This document shows, in pieces, positions 9,501 through 18,134 of a DNA stretch of 64,000 nucleotides. The notes below the pieces were generated by a model. It was not told the origin of the DNA, did no database searches, and saw nothing but the letters and a program-made list of their open reading frames with translations. The number at the start of each line of letters is the position of its first letter. The stretch's first letter is position 1. Origin of the DNA: an uncultured Bacilli bacterium (GTDB lineage Bacteria; Bacillota_I; Bacilli_A; RF39; UBA660); NCBI GenBank assembly GCA_934098385.1, contig CAKOOJ010000005.1, positions 5,321 through 69,320 of the forward strand, read 5' to 3'. The translations under genes were made by a program, and so were the position numbers.

Positions 9501-10748
9501 ATTATATATTGGAATTTCTTTCACATCAGTAGCTTCTGTATATCCATAAATTTCATTTAAACTAATATCTGAAACATCAAATCTTGTTTTCTTTCTTACA
9601 ATAATAGAGCGAGTTTTATCATCATCATAACGTTCAACAAGTGGCTCAGAAATTAATCGATTTCTATCTGCTACGACTTGCTTATCATTAATGTTATAAT
9701 ATAAAAACTCAGAATCATCTGGTATTACATTACCTATTAACATTTCTTCTTCAAACTCATTATTTGAGTTACGTGCCATAACTGCCATACTTTGACCTGA
9801 ATATGTATAAAGTTTAATTGTTTCAATACTTAAATCAACTCTTGCATTATCATCACTACGTAACAAATAAGTCAAACCATTCAATGTTGTATTTCTTACA
9901 GTTAACTTATAATTGCTTTTCCCCTTAAATATAGTACTAGGTTTTTCTGGTTGTTTTTCTCTTTCTATTTTTATCCCATCTACCAAAACAGCAATATCAT
10001 GCTTTTTAGTTGCATCATTCTCTTGAACAGTAAAGAAATAAAATATTTCATTATTTTTCTTTTTATAAATCTTACCTGTTTTTCCATTGCTAGAGTCAAT
10101 TAATTTAAGAGTTGCATTATCATGATATATTAGATTAATTGATTTATCATTTACTAGTGTTAATGTGTTTCCATTTAAATCTAATATAGTGTCTTTATAT
10201 ATATGCCAATTTAACTCATCATTCTCACCCATACTAATATTATTTTGTAATTTTATTAAATCGGCTGAATCATCTGCGTTAGTTTTATTTACTGCATTAA
10301 TAAAATCTGTAGCATCTGTAACTAAAACATTATTTTTAGCACTTGGATCTACTACTTTTAGAGTTACAGTTGTTTCCATAGCATAATTTGACATAGTATC
10401 TACTGTTATTTTTCCTGTATATGTTCCAGCAGGAAGTCCTGTTTTAGCTGTTACATAATACTGCTCGTAACTATCATATGCTGGTTCAACTATGTCACGA
10501 TTAGTTCCATTAATATTAAAAATATCGTCTCTATCAACTGTAACATTCCATATAGCCCATGCTTCAGTACCATTGTTATGAACATTAATATAACCCATTG
10601 GATTTTCTGTATATCCAACATTAACGGTTCCTAAATCAACATCATATGCTATACCTGATATTGCTGCATTTACTTTTATAGTTCCAAATGCAAAGAATGC
10701 TACTAGCATAAATACTGTTGTCATAAAATATTTTTTTATCTCTTTCAT
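6585..10748 (-). CDS. Large cell-wall-anchored surface protein with Ig-like/MBG-type repeats
   Basis: Secreted modular surface protein of 1387 residues. The signal peptide (MKEIKKYFMTTVFMLVAFFA, cut after VNA) is followed by an Ig/ASH-like domain, a beta-helix-like region (~residues 140-380), a second ASH-like domain, several MBG/YDG-type repeats (YDGKEHKEDD, NYDGEDLTN, YNGEKQKPIG, EYDGKIHGYD), beta modules with PNTGYMIDKVLVNGKK and ANTGYKLIKVLVNGEK, and a final domain with a YVDNVFVDSKNYT segment. The C-terminus is a linker plus NPKTGDN, a hydrophobic helix and KRKNN: a sortase signal of NPxTG form. I start at the ATG at 10748, preceded by TAGGAGG; the longer frame to 10781 reads through the ribosome site. 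Likely adhesion or mucus interaction, by family analogy. Confidence 0.85.
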   Translation of the reverse strand: MKEIKKYFMTTVFMLVAFFAFGTIKVNAAISGIAYDVDLGTVNVGYTENPMGYINVHNNGTEAWAIWNVTVDRDDIFNINGTNRDIVEPAYDSYEQYYVTAKTGLPAGTYTGKITVDTMSNYAMETTVTLKVVDPSAKNNVLVTDATDFINAVNKTNADDSADLIKLQNNISMGENDELNWHIYKDTILDLNGNTLTLVNDKSINLIYHDNATLKLIDSSNGKTGKIYKKKNNEIFYFFTVQENDATKKHDIAVLVDGIKIEREKQPEKPSTIFKGKSNYKLTVRNTTLNGLTYLLRSDDNARVDLSIETIKLYTYSGQSMAVMARNSNNEFEEEMLIGNVIPDDSEFLYYNINDKQVVADRNRLISEPLVERYDDDKTRSIIVRKKTRFDVSDISLNEIYGYTEATDVKEIPIYNSGAADLQIKNVSVDNANFIVEGTGTPTVTVGATNTDFKIKAKKGLNVGEYSANITVTDINDNTYTSKVTLKVDKKEITDLDISIDSWTYGEEPKMPVINYGSTLTKNDGAIRYASLDSDHWTWRPPTTAGKYKMKFKLTNDANEKYIIPEKIFYFEIFKNDTEIKIVIKSNSWEYDGKEHKEDDYDVYYGGTKLEYLPDAKMYELPNKKQDRLLLLTSGKVKDVSDGIVENGIFDYMLLNANSYSNVKIEKGTLSITPVTTPIIVTANSDNKNYDGEDLTNKGYTYTNDVLLAGDELTATITGKQKYVGTSDNKLTGVKVTRDGKDITSNYTFGTHVNGTLEVEQSTQIINAEENLYVKVGGTLTIDKIKELLNCNLTDYKIKYISGSSGTFDETTGFTAGTTDGKVTMEVIAPAKDVNNDGINEYAEARQKFYINIVEKKTVTFSGIEDNQVFIYNGEKQKPIGRIEVIGGNVKILYTKYKGTGTTNYDSADAPKKAGTYTVTYSVPEDNADYVGSVTYAFTIKKAQVTKEYPEKTSFEYDGKIHGYDHGHIVGIQEITGTFMALKVGNYSFTWSLVDKDNYEWNDGTTDDYTINWSIIKATPNYEVPTGLTSVKGKVLSDVMLPYGFTWDTPNLVLNAGKHTYKATYIPKDTNNYNVVNDIDIEVDVKDLFDVMTSVDGGISGGNGTITPSKIDVVEGSKVIIEFTPNTGYMIDKVLVNGKKVEVTGNELELTVNEVKEVVVSYKKIPFTVTVKDVTGATITPNGAVSVNYGDDKEFTIRANTGYKLIKVLVNGEKRTLDNDILKLKNITTNMDIKVVVEKIEYKVIEGAGQSYIIDQDTEARFRIDADYSLFNKKVYVDNVFVDSKNYTSESGSTIITFKKEYIDTLSVGKHQLYVVFTDGGESNTTFIVSKKKNENNKNNSPSNVNKEENKDNSNPKTGDNVILYLITSIISIIGMGITFIIKRKNN

Positions 10749-10822
10749 TTTTTTCCTCCTACCATTTTTATAGAATTTCAAAAAAATTTTTAAATGTGAT
10801 ACTATTTTTTATAGTTAACATA

Positions 10823-10846
10823 GGATGATAATATTAATTATCATCC
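10823..10846. repeat. 24-bp near-perfect palindrome between two surface-protein genes
   Basis: GGATGATAAT, four bases, ATTATCATCC in the leader of the 6585-10748 gene. There is no T run, so it is unlikely to be a terminator; it may be an operator or an RNA hairpin in the leader. The neighbouring leader (before 12283) has related sequence but a decayed palindrome. Confidence 0.5.
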
Positions 10847-10897
10847 CACACAATATTAATCTTTTATGTTTTTTATAAGCTTTTCAACTTTATTATT

Positions 10898-11386
10898 TTA
10901 ATTTGTTTGTTTTCTTTTATAACCATATAATCCAAACCCAGCTATTCCAATTATTGAAATAATAGAACTTATAACATATAATACAACATTATCTCCTGTT
11001 TTGGGATTAGCAATACTATTATTTGTAGAATTCTTAGTTGCAACTATTCCATATTCGCTTAAATGAGTTGTTTCAAATACTATGTATCCATCCTCTATTG
11101 TCGCTGGAATAGTTTCTTGTATTTGGTTATCTTTAATATAAACTACTTCATATTTTTCATATCCTTTTAAATCTTCTGGTAAAGCAATTCTTATTTTCAT
11201 TTTTGTATCATTTATTTTAACTATTTGACCATTTTCTAATACATTAATATCAACAATATACTTAACATTTTTATCTGCTAAGTCTTTTTTAACTTCTACT
11301 TTTTTTGTTTCTAGTACATAATTTGCATTAATATCTTTTTCAAATGTGATACTTGCTTTTATCTCTCCATCATTTTTAATTTCTTT
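10898..11386 (-). repeat. ~490-bp direct repeat, copy 1 (3' module of surface-protein gene)
   Basis: Covers the last ~160 codons and stop of this gene. Matches 12419-12907 with only scattered single-base differences, for example at 10925, in the YKRKQTN tail region, and near 11265. Confidence 0.9.
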
Positions 11387-12283
11387 TGATGAAGGAACCA
11401 TATTTATTTTTGTCGTAACACTGAATGATTGTTCACCATAAGAACTTCCACATACATATCCAACTTCTTGCCCATTAATTTTTAGTTTTGTATTTTGTCC
11501 GAAAAACCATTTTTCTCCACCTTCAGCTGTAGTTACTAAAGCTAATTCATAAGTATAAGTCTTATTTTTATCAAATGCAGTTATTAATTTTCCACCTAAA
11601 TAATCAATGTGATCAGCATCATTAAACCAATCTACTGAAGTTATTCCAGCATCATTAGTTCTCCATAATTCAAATACAAACTTATATCTATCATCTGATA
11701 TTGTTCCAGTAAACACTGGTTTATCACCATCTTTAAAATTTAAAGTTGCGTTATTAATCTCAACAACATCAATTTCTTGTTTTTGTACTGGTTTAGTTGG
11801 TTTAATTGTTTTTATTGCTGTAATAAATAATCCTCTTTCATTTTTAGTAACATTTATAGCATTTACTTTTTCATTATTTACATAAACTTCTGTATTATCT
11901 GCAAACGTATATCCATCTCTTGATGTTAAAGAAATGCTATACATATATGTTTTTCCTTCTTCAAAAGTAGTAATTTTCTTATCTTCTGCTACCATATTAT
12001 TTTTACTTTCATCAGAATACCAATATTTTACTGGGACAGAATATCCACTTACATTAGTTTCCATCTCTTCCCAATATTCATATTCTATATCATAGTAATA
12101 TGCAGTGTCTCCACTTCGCAAAGTATAAGTATCATCTGGTTTATCACCTGCATTATAATTATATTTTACAGCATTAATTTCTACTACATTAATTTCTGTT
12201 TCTGCAAATGCATTTTCTGGTGCAATACAAAGTGTAAACAGAAACACTAATATAGTAGTGATAAATAATTTTCTTTTCTTCAT
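10898..12283 (-). CDS. Cell-wall-anchored surface protein with two tandem domains
   Basis: Signal peptide MKKRKLFITTILVFLFTLCI (cut near AFA-ET), two tandem ~120-residue domains each opening with EINVVEINAV / EIDVVEINNA, then a ~160-residue membrane-proximal module (EIKASITFEKDINANYVL to the end) and an NPKTGDN sorting signal, hydrophobic helix and GYKRKQ tail. The terminal module is almost identical to that of the next gene upstream (12419-13870). I start at the ATG at 12283; the frame extends to 12391 but the extra residues include the GGAAGGATGGAG ribosome region, and the true start could also be 12292. Function unknown; surface display is clear from the signals. Confidence 0.82.
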   Translation of the reverse strand: MKKRKLFITTILVFLFTLCIAPENAFAETEINVVEINAVKYNYNAGDKPDDTYTLRSGDTAYYYDIEYEYWEEMETNVSGYSVPVKYWYSDESKNNMVAEDKKITTFEEGKTYMYSISLTSRDGYTFADNTEVYVNNEKVNAINVTKNERGLFITAIKTIKPTKPVQKQEIDVVEINNATLNFKDGDKPVFTGTISDDRYKFVFELWRTNDAGITSVDWFNDADHIDYLGGKLITAFDKNKTYTYELALVTTAEGGEKWFFGQNTKLKINGQEVGYVCGSSYGEQSFSVTTKINMVPSSKEIKNDGEIKASITFEKDINANYVLETKKVEVKKDLADKNVKYIVDINVLENGQIVKINDTKMKIRIALPEDLKGYEKYEVVYIKDNQIQETIPATIEDGYIVFETTHLSEYGIVATKNSTNNSIANPKTGDNVVLYVISSIISIIGIAGFGLYGYKRKQTN

Positions 12284-12418
12284 TTTCTCCATCCTTCCAT
12301 TTTTATAAAATTTTTTATCTTTTAAATATAATATAATTCTTCTTTTATGATTACTGCAAAATGATATATTTAAAAATACCATCTCGTACAATATTAATAA
12401 TATTTATTTATAATTTTT

Positions 12419-12907
12419 TTAATTTGTTTGTTTTCTTTTATAATCATATAATCCAAACCCAGCTATTCCAATTATTGAAATAATAGAACTTATAACATAT
12501 AATACAACATTATCTCCTGTTTTGGGATTAGCAATACTATTATTTGTAGAATTCTTAGTTGCAACTATTCCATATTCGCTTAAATGAGTTGTTTCAAATA
12601 CTATGTATCCATCCTCTATTGTCGCTGGAATAGTTTCTTGTATTTGGTTATCTTTAATATAAACTACTTCATATTTTTCATATCCTTTTAAATCTTCTGG
12701 TAAAGCAATTCTTATTTTCATTTTTGTATCATTTATTTTAACTATTTGACCATTTTCTAATACATTAATATCAACAATGTACTTAACATTTTTATCTGCT
12801 AAGTCCTTTTTAACTTCTACTTTTTTTGTTTCTAGTACATAATTTGCATTAATATCTTTTTCGAATGTGATACTTGCTTTTATTTCTCCGTTATTCTTTA
12901 TTTCATT
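12419..12907 (-). repeat. ~490-bp direct repeat, copy 2
   Basis: Same orientation as copy 1 at an offset of 1521 bp. Outside this block the two genes are unrelated, so the module was swapped or duplicated recently. Confidence 0.9.
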
Positions 12908-13870
12908 CTTTTTAGTCCAAGAAGCATATAAAGTTATATTTTTATACCTTTCATAACCGTTTTCTTCTTTTATTTTAGTATCTTTTTCAAACTCTTTATC
13001 TGTTTTTTCATCTATATCCCAAAATCTCCAGTAAACATAATTATAATTTTCTCCACTTCCATCTTTTTTAGTATTCCAACCATTAAAGGTATAACCGTCT
13101 CTTACTGGAATATATGGTAAAAGTGACATGGTTGTTCCTGAATTTCCTCCACCTATATAGTCATAACTATTAAACTCTTTACCATCTATTTTACCACCAT
13201 TGGCATTTAGTTTTATTACAATTCCATCACCATTAAAAGTGTCTTGAGTATATGTCGCAGTTATTTCTAAACAATCGCGATTAGCAAAATAACTAGAATC
13301 AATAGAAGTTACAATTTTTCCATCTAACTCCCATCCTTTAAATGTGTATCCTTCTCTCACTGGAATATATTTTGTTAAATCAACTGTTCTAAATTCAGTA
13401 CTTTTACTTGTTAATTTTACAATTTTTTCCCCGTCTATTGTTCCTGCAAAGCCATCAAGTGTTATATAATATGTACCAGTTCCTTGTAATAATTTATCAG
13501 AAAATCTTGCATAGAGTGTAAGACCATTAGTATATGTTTCAGCAACATCACTCCAGCTAAAATCAGATATTGCTATATCATCACTAACTTTTTCACCACC
13601 TGCTTTTTCCCAATGTGAAAATTCATTTTTACCATTGAATGGTACTATTTCTTTTGTTAATTCAGCTAATTTAACTGTTGTTTCTCCTTCTGTGACATTG
13701 AATTTTATAATCTTATGATCTTCACCATTAATACTGGCATTTTCTGCTGTACTAGTTAATATTAATGTATATTTACCATCATCACTAATTGTTAAAGCAT
13801 TAACTGAAGTTACTCCTAAAATACTAACAACTCCTATTAACATCATAAATAATATTTTTTTTATTTTCAT
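12419..13870 (-). CDS. Cell-wall-anchored protein with InlB-type B repeats
   Basis: Signal peptide MKIKKILFMMLIGVVSILGV (cut near VNA), then repeats of the Listeria-Bacteroides (InlB B-repeat) type, seen as YIPVREGYTFKGWELDG and YIPVRDGYTFNGWNTKKDG, each ending in a beta strand ITLYASW or LTLYARF. A ~160-residue module shared with the 10898-12283 gene follows, then NPKTGDN, a membrane helix and YKRKQTN. Length 483. AGGAGG precedes the start. Surface adhesin or enzyme scaffold is plausible; no catalytic domain seen. Confidence 0.85.
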   Translation of the reverse strand: MKIKKILFMMLIGVVSILGVTSVNALTISDDGKYTLILTSTAENASINGEDHKIIKFNVTEGETTVKLAELTKEIVPFNGKNEFSHWEKAGGEKVSDDIAISDFSWSDVAETYTNGLTLYARFSDKLLQGTGTYYITLDGFAGTIDGEKIVKLTSKSTEFRTVDLTKYIPVREGYTFKGWELDGKIVTSIDSSYFANRDCLEITATYTQDTFNGDGIVIKLNANGGKIDGKEFNSYDYIGGGNSGTTMSLLPYIPVRDGYTFNGWNTKKDGSGENYNYVYWRFWDIDEKTDKEFEKDTKIKEENGYERYKNITLYASWTKKNEIKNNGEIKASITFEKDINANYVLETKKVEVKKDLADKNVKYIVDINVLENGQIVKINDTKMKIRIALPEDLKGYEKYEVVYIKDNQIQETIPATIEDGYIVFETTHLSEYGIVATKNSTNNSIANPKTGDNVVLYVISSIISIIGIAGFGLYDYKRKQTN

Positions 13871-14011
13871 TTCTTTTTCCTCCTAATTTTCATTGATTTT
13901 TTTTTATTATTAATTATTACTATTATAATAATCTTAAGATAGAAACGCTATCTATTATCTAAACTTTATTTTACTCTATGTTACCCTTCTTTCTTTATTC
14001 TTCATAGCATA

Positions 14012-15097
14012 CTACTTTTCTATATATCCACTTGTCTTTTTTGAATACATATCATCCGGTATAGGTTTATATCGCTCACCATCATAATCATCATTAAATC
14101 CATTATATGCTTTATATATTTCATTAGTTTCAGTATCATATACTCTTTCATAACCAAGTATTGCATCGCTTTGCTTTTGACTCATAATATCAAAAGATGC
14201 ATTTCTCTTATTCCATGAATCCATTATTCCATCACTTATCTCGTTACCAATTTCTCTAATTTTATTAAAGTTTTTCATTCCTTCAGTTTGTACTTTATTA
14301 AATTCATTAATAAAAGAATCTGTAAATGTAAGTGAACCGAAAATAGCACTTAATGTTTCTTCCCAATCAATAAACTTATCTTTTGGTGTAGTAATAAAAA
14401 TTGTATCATATACACTTAAATAGTACATATCTATTTGTTTACCATAATAAACATGTTCATAAATATAATAAGGCCCCGGATCAAATACATAAGCAGTAAA
14501 TATTCCTTCCCCTTCTTTACCATTTACATCTTTAAATGTTGCTCTTAGTATATCTCCACCAAAAACACTTTTTCCTAAATTTTCACTTATTTGAAAATTC
14601 TTTATCATTGGTAAAACGACTGCATCTGTAGTTTCAGGTTCACACATTTCGGTATACATTTTGAAAAATCCTTCAGTTGTTTTTTCTTCTATATAAGGTA
14701 GTTGAGCCATAGGACTACTTGGCATAGTATCTTGCCAATACTTTTTAGAATCTGCAGATTTTGTATATCCTGATGTCTTTAAATTTAAAAATATTTGATA
14801 CATAGAATTATTAGGATCATATACTCTAATTGAATATTGGTCTTTAGTTCCGGCTGTAATAACTTTCCATCCCTTTGGCTTTTTAAGAGTAATATCACCA
14901 TTACTAAAATCTTCAAATTCTATCTGACTTGCTTCTGATTTAACAATTTTTATGTTTTTATCTGAATTATCAAATATTTTCTTTCCAATATTTTTATGAT
15001 TTTTTGTAAAAACTGGATATAGAAGAAGTAAAAGTGCAACTACAGCAATTATAATCGTTTCCTTTTTAGGAATATTTAATTTTCCAATTTTTAAAAT
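14012..15097 (-). CDS. Membrane-anchored extracytoplasmic protein, start disrupted or non-standard
   Basis: Not a named family, but the C-terminal segment MSQKQSDAILGYERVYDT...IYKAYNGFNDDYD is of a type seen in other Bacillota hypothetical proteins. The first ATG in frame is at 14803, yet the frame stays open for another ~100 codons upstream and that part is clearly protein-like: IPKKETIIIAVVALLLLLYP (a membrane helix), a lysine-rich stretch and IEFEDFSNGDITLKKPKGWKV. No ATG, GTG or TTG lies in frame in the N-terminal part. An ATG at 15104 sits after GGAGAGGAGAG but is in the frame one base off and stops after 12 codons. I therefore mark 15097 (an ATT) as a provisional start; a one-base frameshift between 15104 and ~15070 is the likeliest explanation. 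Confidence 0.65.
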   Translation of the reverse strand: MLKIGKLNIPKKETIIIAVVALLLLLYPVFTKNHKNIGKKIFDNSDKNIKIVKSEASQIEFEDFSNGDITLKKPKGWKVITAGTKDQYSIRVYDPNNSMYQIFLNLKTSGYTKSADSKKYWQDTMPSSPMAQLPYIEEKTTEGFFKMYTEMCEPETTDAVVLPMIKNFQISENLGKSVFGGDILRATFKDVNGKEGEGIFTAYVFDPGPYYIYEHVYYGKQIDMYYLSVYDTIFITTPKDKFIDWEETLSAIFGSLTFTDSFINEFNKVQTEGMKNFNKIREIGNEISDGIMDSWNKRNASFDIMSQKQSDAILGYERVYDTETNEIYKAYNGFNDDYDGERYKPIPDDMYSKKTSGYIEK

Positions 15098-15243
15098 AAA
15101 ACATCTCTCCTCTCCTATACAATATTATAATTTTATGTTTTTAAAATAACAACACTCTTTCCCGCAAAGGCAATGTTTTTGATGGAAAGTTATTTTTATT
15201 ATTAAATAGATGTTGTATAATATTTTCAAAGGAATGGTGTATT

Positions 15244-16968
15244 ATGAAATTTAAAGATGTTTTAAATAAATATTTAAAAGAATTAAATTGTTCTTCTAAA
15301 AAAATATCAAATGAATCAGGTCTATCAGAATCAGTTATAAGTAGATATAGAAATGGTGAAAGAACACCACTAAAGAATAGTGAACAAATAAATAAATTAA
15401 CAACAGCAATATATAAAATTTCACAAGATAATAATAAAAATTTAACTTATGATAAAATATTAAATGATTTTAATGCAACTATAATAAATAATGATTTTAA
15501 CTATGAAACACTTAGCAATAATTTAAATACATTAATCACATTATTAAAAATAAATACTAATAAGATGGCAAAATATATAGTTTTTGATGCATCACACATT
15601 TCAAGAATTAGATATGGCAAAGCCAAACCATCAAATCCAATTGAATTTGCAAATAAAATCTGTTCTTATATTTTTTTAAAATATAATAGTCCAGAAGACA
15701 TAAGTACTTTATCTACTATCATCGGTTGTGATAAAAAAGAATTAGTAGAAACAAAATTCATAAATACTTTATTCTATTGGTTAATAAATGAAACAACTCA
15801 TACAAAAAGTCAAATAGCAGAGTTTCTACATCATTTAGATTCATTTAATTTAGATGATTATATAAAGGCTATAAAATTTGATGAATTAAAAGTACCATCA
15901 ATTCCATTTTATAGACCAAAGAGTAAACGCTACTACGGTTTAGAAGAAATGAAAGAAGGAGAATTAAATTTCTTTAAAGCAACTGTTTTATCTAAATCAA
16001 AAGAAGATATATTTATGTATAACAATATGCCTATGGAAGATATGGCAAAAGATATTGAATTTGGTAAAAAATGGATGTTCGCTATAGCCTTGTGTTTAAA
16101 AAAAGGACATCATTTGAATATCATTCACAATCTTGATAGACCATTCAACGAAATGATGTTAGGACTTGAAAGCTGGATACCAATCTATATGACAGGACAA
16201 ATATCACCATACTATTTTAAAGATAATAAAACAAACATATATAACAATCTTGATTATTTTTCAGAAGTTGTAGCACTAAGTGGAGAATGTATTAAAGGAC
16301 ATCATAATAAAGGAATGTATTATTTAACAACTAATAAAAAAGAATTAGAATATTACAAAGAGAAAACTGATTTAATTTTAAAAAAAGCAAAACCTCTTAT
16401 GGAAATATATAAAGAAGATAAAATAAATGAATTTGAATTATTTATAAAAAATGATGAAAAAATAATAAGTGATAGAAAAAGATTTCTTTCTTCTCTACCC
16501 TTATTTACAATAAATGATGAACTGTTAATTAAAATATTAAAAAGAAATAAAATAACAAATTCTAATATTAATAAAATTCTTAAATATAAACAAAATAAAT
16601 TTAACAATATAAAATCTATTATTGAAAATAATAGTTTAGAAGATTATATTTATAAAATAAAAGAAGATGAATTTAAAGAGGAAACTCCATCACTTTCATT
16701 AAACAATTTATTTTTAGATAAAACAATTACTTATACCTATAAGGAATATATAGAACATTTAAAACAAACAAACGATTTTGCGAAAAAACATAGCAATTAT
16801 CATATTAATTATGAAAATTATAGAACATTTAAAAACATAACAGTTACAATATTAAAAAATAATTATGTAGTTTTATCTAAAAATTCTAATCCAACTATTC
16901 ACTTCGTAATAAAACATCCAAAATTAGTTGAGGCTATTGAAAATTTTAATCCAATCGTAAAGGAATAA
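15244..16968 (+). CDS. Large transcriptional regulator with two HTH segments
   Basis: 574 residues. Residues ~5-45 form an XRE-type helix-turn-helix (SKKISNESGLSESVISRYRNGERTP) and residues ~105-135 a second, similar one (TNKMAKYIVFDASHISRIRYGKAKP). A large unknown domain follows (~220-570) with the conserved-looking FYRPKSKRYYGLEEMKEGE, ALCLKKGHHLNIIHNLDRPF and GLESWIPIYMTGQISPYYF segments, which I know from similar uncharacterised regulators in gut Firmicutes. Ligand and targets unknown. It is transcribed away from the surface-protein block, so nearby genes are reasonable targets. A -10 TATAAT lies at 15217-15222; the start site is GGAATGGTG. Confidence 0.8.
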   Translation: MKFKDVLNKYLKELNCSSKKISNESGLSESVISRYRNGERTPLKNSEQINKLTTAIYKISQDNNKNLTYDKILNDFNATIINNDFNYETLSNNLNTLITLLKINTNKMAKYIVFDASHISRIRYGKAKPSNPIEFANKICSYIFLKYNSPEDISTLSTIIGCDKKELVETKFINTLFYWLINETTHTKSQIAEFLHHLDSFNLDDYIKAIKFDELKVPSIPFYRPKSKRYYGLEEMKEGELNFFKATVLSKSKEDIFMYNNMPMEDMAKDIEFGKKWMFAIALCLKKGHHLNIIHNLDRPFNEMMLGLESWIPIYMTGQISPYYFKDNKTNIYNNLDYFSEVVALSGECIKGHHNKGMYYLTTNKKELEYYKEKTDLILKKAKPLMEIYKEDKINEFELFIKNDEKIISDRKRFLSSLPLFTINDELLIKILKRNKITNSNINKILKYKQNKFNNIKSIIENNSLEDYIYKIKEDEFKEETPSLSLNNLFLDKTITYTYKEYIEHLKQTNDFAKKHSNYHINYENYRTFKNITVTILKNNYVVLSKNSNPTIHFVIKHPKLVEAIENFNPIVKE

Positions 16969-17098
16969 AAGAAACTAAAAAAATAAAAATTAAATACATA
17001 ATTACAACAATGTCATTAATATCTATACCAAAATTATATGGGGTTAAACATAATAAAATGAAAACTACTTTAATAAATATTTTAAGTTGTACTTTCAC
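16946..17098 (-). CDS. Possible small two-helix membrane protein
   Basis: An open frame too short for most callers, 50 codons from a GTG at 17098 with AGGA just upstream. Two hydrophobic segments (KIFIKVVFILLCLTPYNFGI and IVVIMYLIFIFLVSFIPL) separated by an acidic turn. It converges on, and overlaps by ~23 bp, the 3' end of the regulator gene. The frame is open somewhat further upstream without a standard start. Coding status uncertain. Confidence 0.3.
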   Translation of the reverse strand: MKVQLKIFIKVVFILLCLTPYNFGIDINDIVVIMYLIFIFLVSFIPLRLD

Positions 17099-17209
17099 TA
17101 ATCCTACTGCAATAGTAATGAACTTATTTTTTTAATGTGATTTAAGAATTAAAAAAACAAATTATATTCAAATTTTCTCCCCAAGTTTCAAAGAATAATG
17201 CACCTTTAC

Positions 17210-17452
17210 CTAACAACTTGCTTTTAATTTAATAGACTTTTTTGGATTTAATATAAAGTAACCATTATTTAATTTTATATTATGATTATATAAAGTGATT
17301 TCTGCATATTCTATATTATTATTCAATAAAAATAGAGCAATGCAATTATTTATATATCTACAACCTACTAAATGTAATATTTTTCTATCATACAAACCTA
17401 TATTAACGTAATTCATAGTAAAGAATTTTTTAATAAAGAACACTAGCACCAT
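17210..17452 (-). CDS. Small hypothetical protein
   Basis: 80 codons from an ATG at 17452; an alternative ATG is at 17416. Neither has a clear ribosome site. The sequence alternates hydrophobic and polar residues in a beta-like way (IEYAEITLYNHNIKLNNGYFIL), like the small beta-domain proteins encoded upstream, and could be a remnant of one. Not recognised. Confidence 0.35.
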   Translation of the reverse strand: MVLVFFIKKFFTMNYVNIGLYDRKILHLVGCRYINNCIALFLLNNNIEYAEITLYNHNIKLNNGYFILNPKKSIKLKASC

Positions 17453-17556
17453 TATCTAAAACTACATTTATTTTCTACTAGATAGTTTAAATATTTATTT
17501 TTTATATCATACTATTTGATTTATTTTTTATTAACACTATTACTTCTTCAAAATTC

Positions 17557-17587
17557 AAAACAAAAGAAACAAATATTTTGCTTCTTT
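17557..17587 (-). terminator. Terminator of the SpaA-like pair
   Basis: Eleven-pair stem AAAGAAGCAAA / TTTGTTTCTTT with an ATA loop (one G-U pair) followed by TGTTTT, directly after the stop at 17589. Confidence 0.6.
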
Positions 17588-17588
17588 A

Positions 17589-18134
17589 TTAATTATTATC
17601 TACTATTATTTGTCCATCTATAATTGGTATATTAGTGAAACTAGCATCCATTAATGTAAAGTTCCTTTCTGGTGCCGTTGGATTTATTATTTCTATCGTT
17701 TGTGTTTCTTCAGTCATAGTTATAGATTTTACACCGTCATCAAAAGTATGACCACCATCGCTTGATATTTGTTTATAATATATCGGATTACTATCAGATG
17801 CTGCATAAGGAACATTGTTAAATACAGCATTACCTTCTTGATCAGTTGTTATCTCTGTACCCATAATTGTTCCAGTACTGTCAGTTCTAACGAATTTAGC
17901 ACCAAAAATATCTATTCCAGTATTAGCATCACCAGTATCTGTTACATGAAGTGTTAAACTTCCTTTAGCACTTATTGTAAATGCATAGGTTTCAACACCA
18001 TCAACTATATTAACACTTGTTGGTGAAAGTGTAGAAGAATCATAACCACCTGCAACGGCAGTTACGTTGTATGTGCCTGTAACAAGTTCGATGCTTCCTT
18101 TACCATTTGTTATCGGAATTGTATGTCTTGCCAT
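17589..18134 (-). CDS. Protein with SpaA/Cna-B-like (prealbumin-like) domains
   Basis: 181 residues, no signal peptide or membrane anchor. The first ~55 residues (KGSIELVTGTYNVTAVAGGYDSS) and the middle (GSLTLHVTD...GIDIFGAKFVRTDSTG...TTDQEGNAVFNNVPY) match the beta-sandwich pattern of SpaA or Cna-B domains, including the TTDQEGNAVF turn. It overlaps the upstream gene by 25 bp. A strong AGGGAGGT site lies ~12 bases before the ATG. Likely a structural or fibre subunit with its neighbours; export route unknown. Confidence 0.65.
   Translation of the reverse strand: MARHTIPITNGKGSIELVTGTYNVTAVAGGYDSSTLSPTSVNIVDGVETYAFTISAKGSLTLHVTDTGDANTGIDIFGAKFVRTDSTGTIMGTEITTDQEGNAVFNNVPYAASDSNPIYYKQISSDGGHTFDDGVKSITMTEETQTIEIINPTAPERNFTLMDASFTNIPIIDGQIIVDNN

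Noticed and set aside
13911..13960. AGATAG/CTATCT hairpin after 14012 as a terminator
   Set aside because: No T run on either strand; stem of only six pairs.
15150..15180. Possible hairpin before the regulator gene (AACACTC...GGCAATGTT)
   Set aside because: Too many mismatches to support a terminator or operator.
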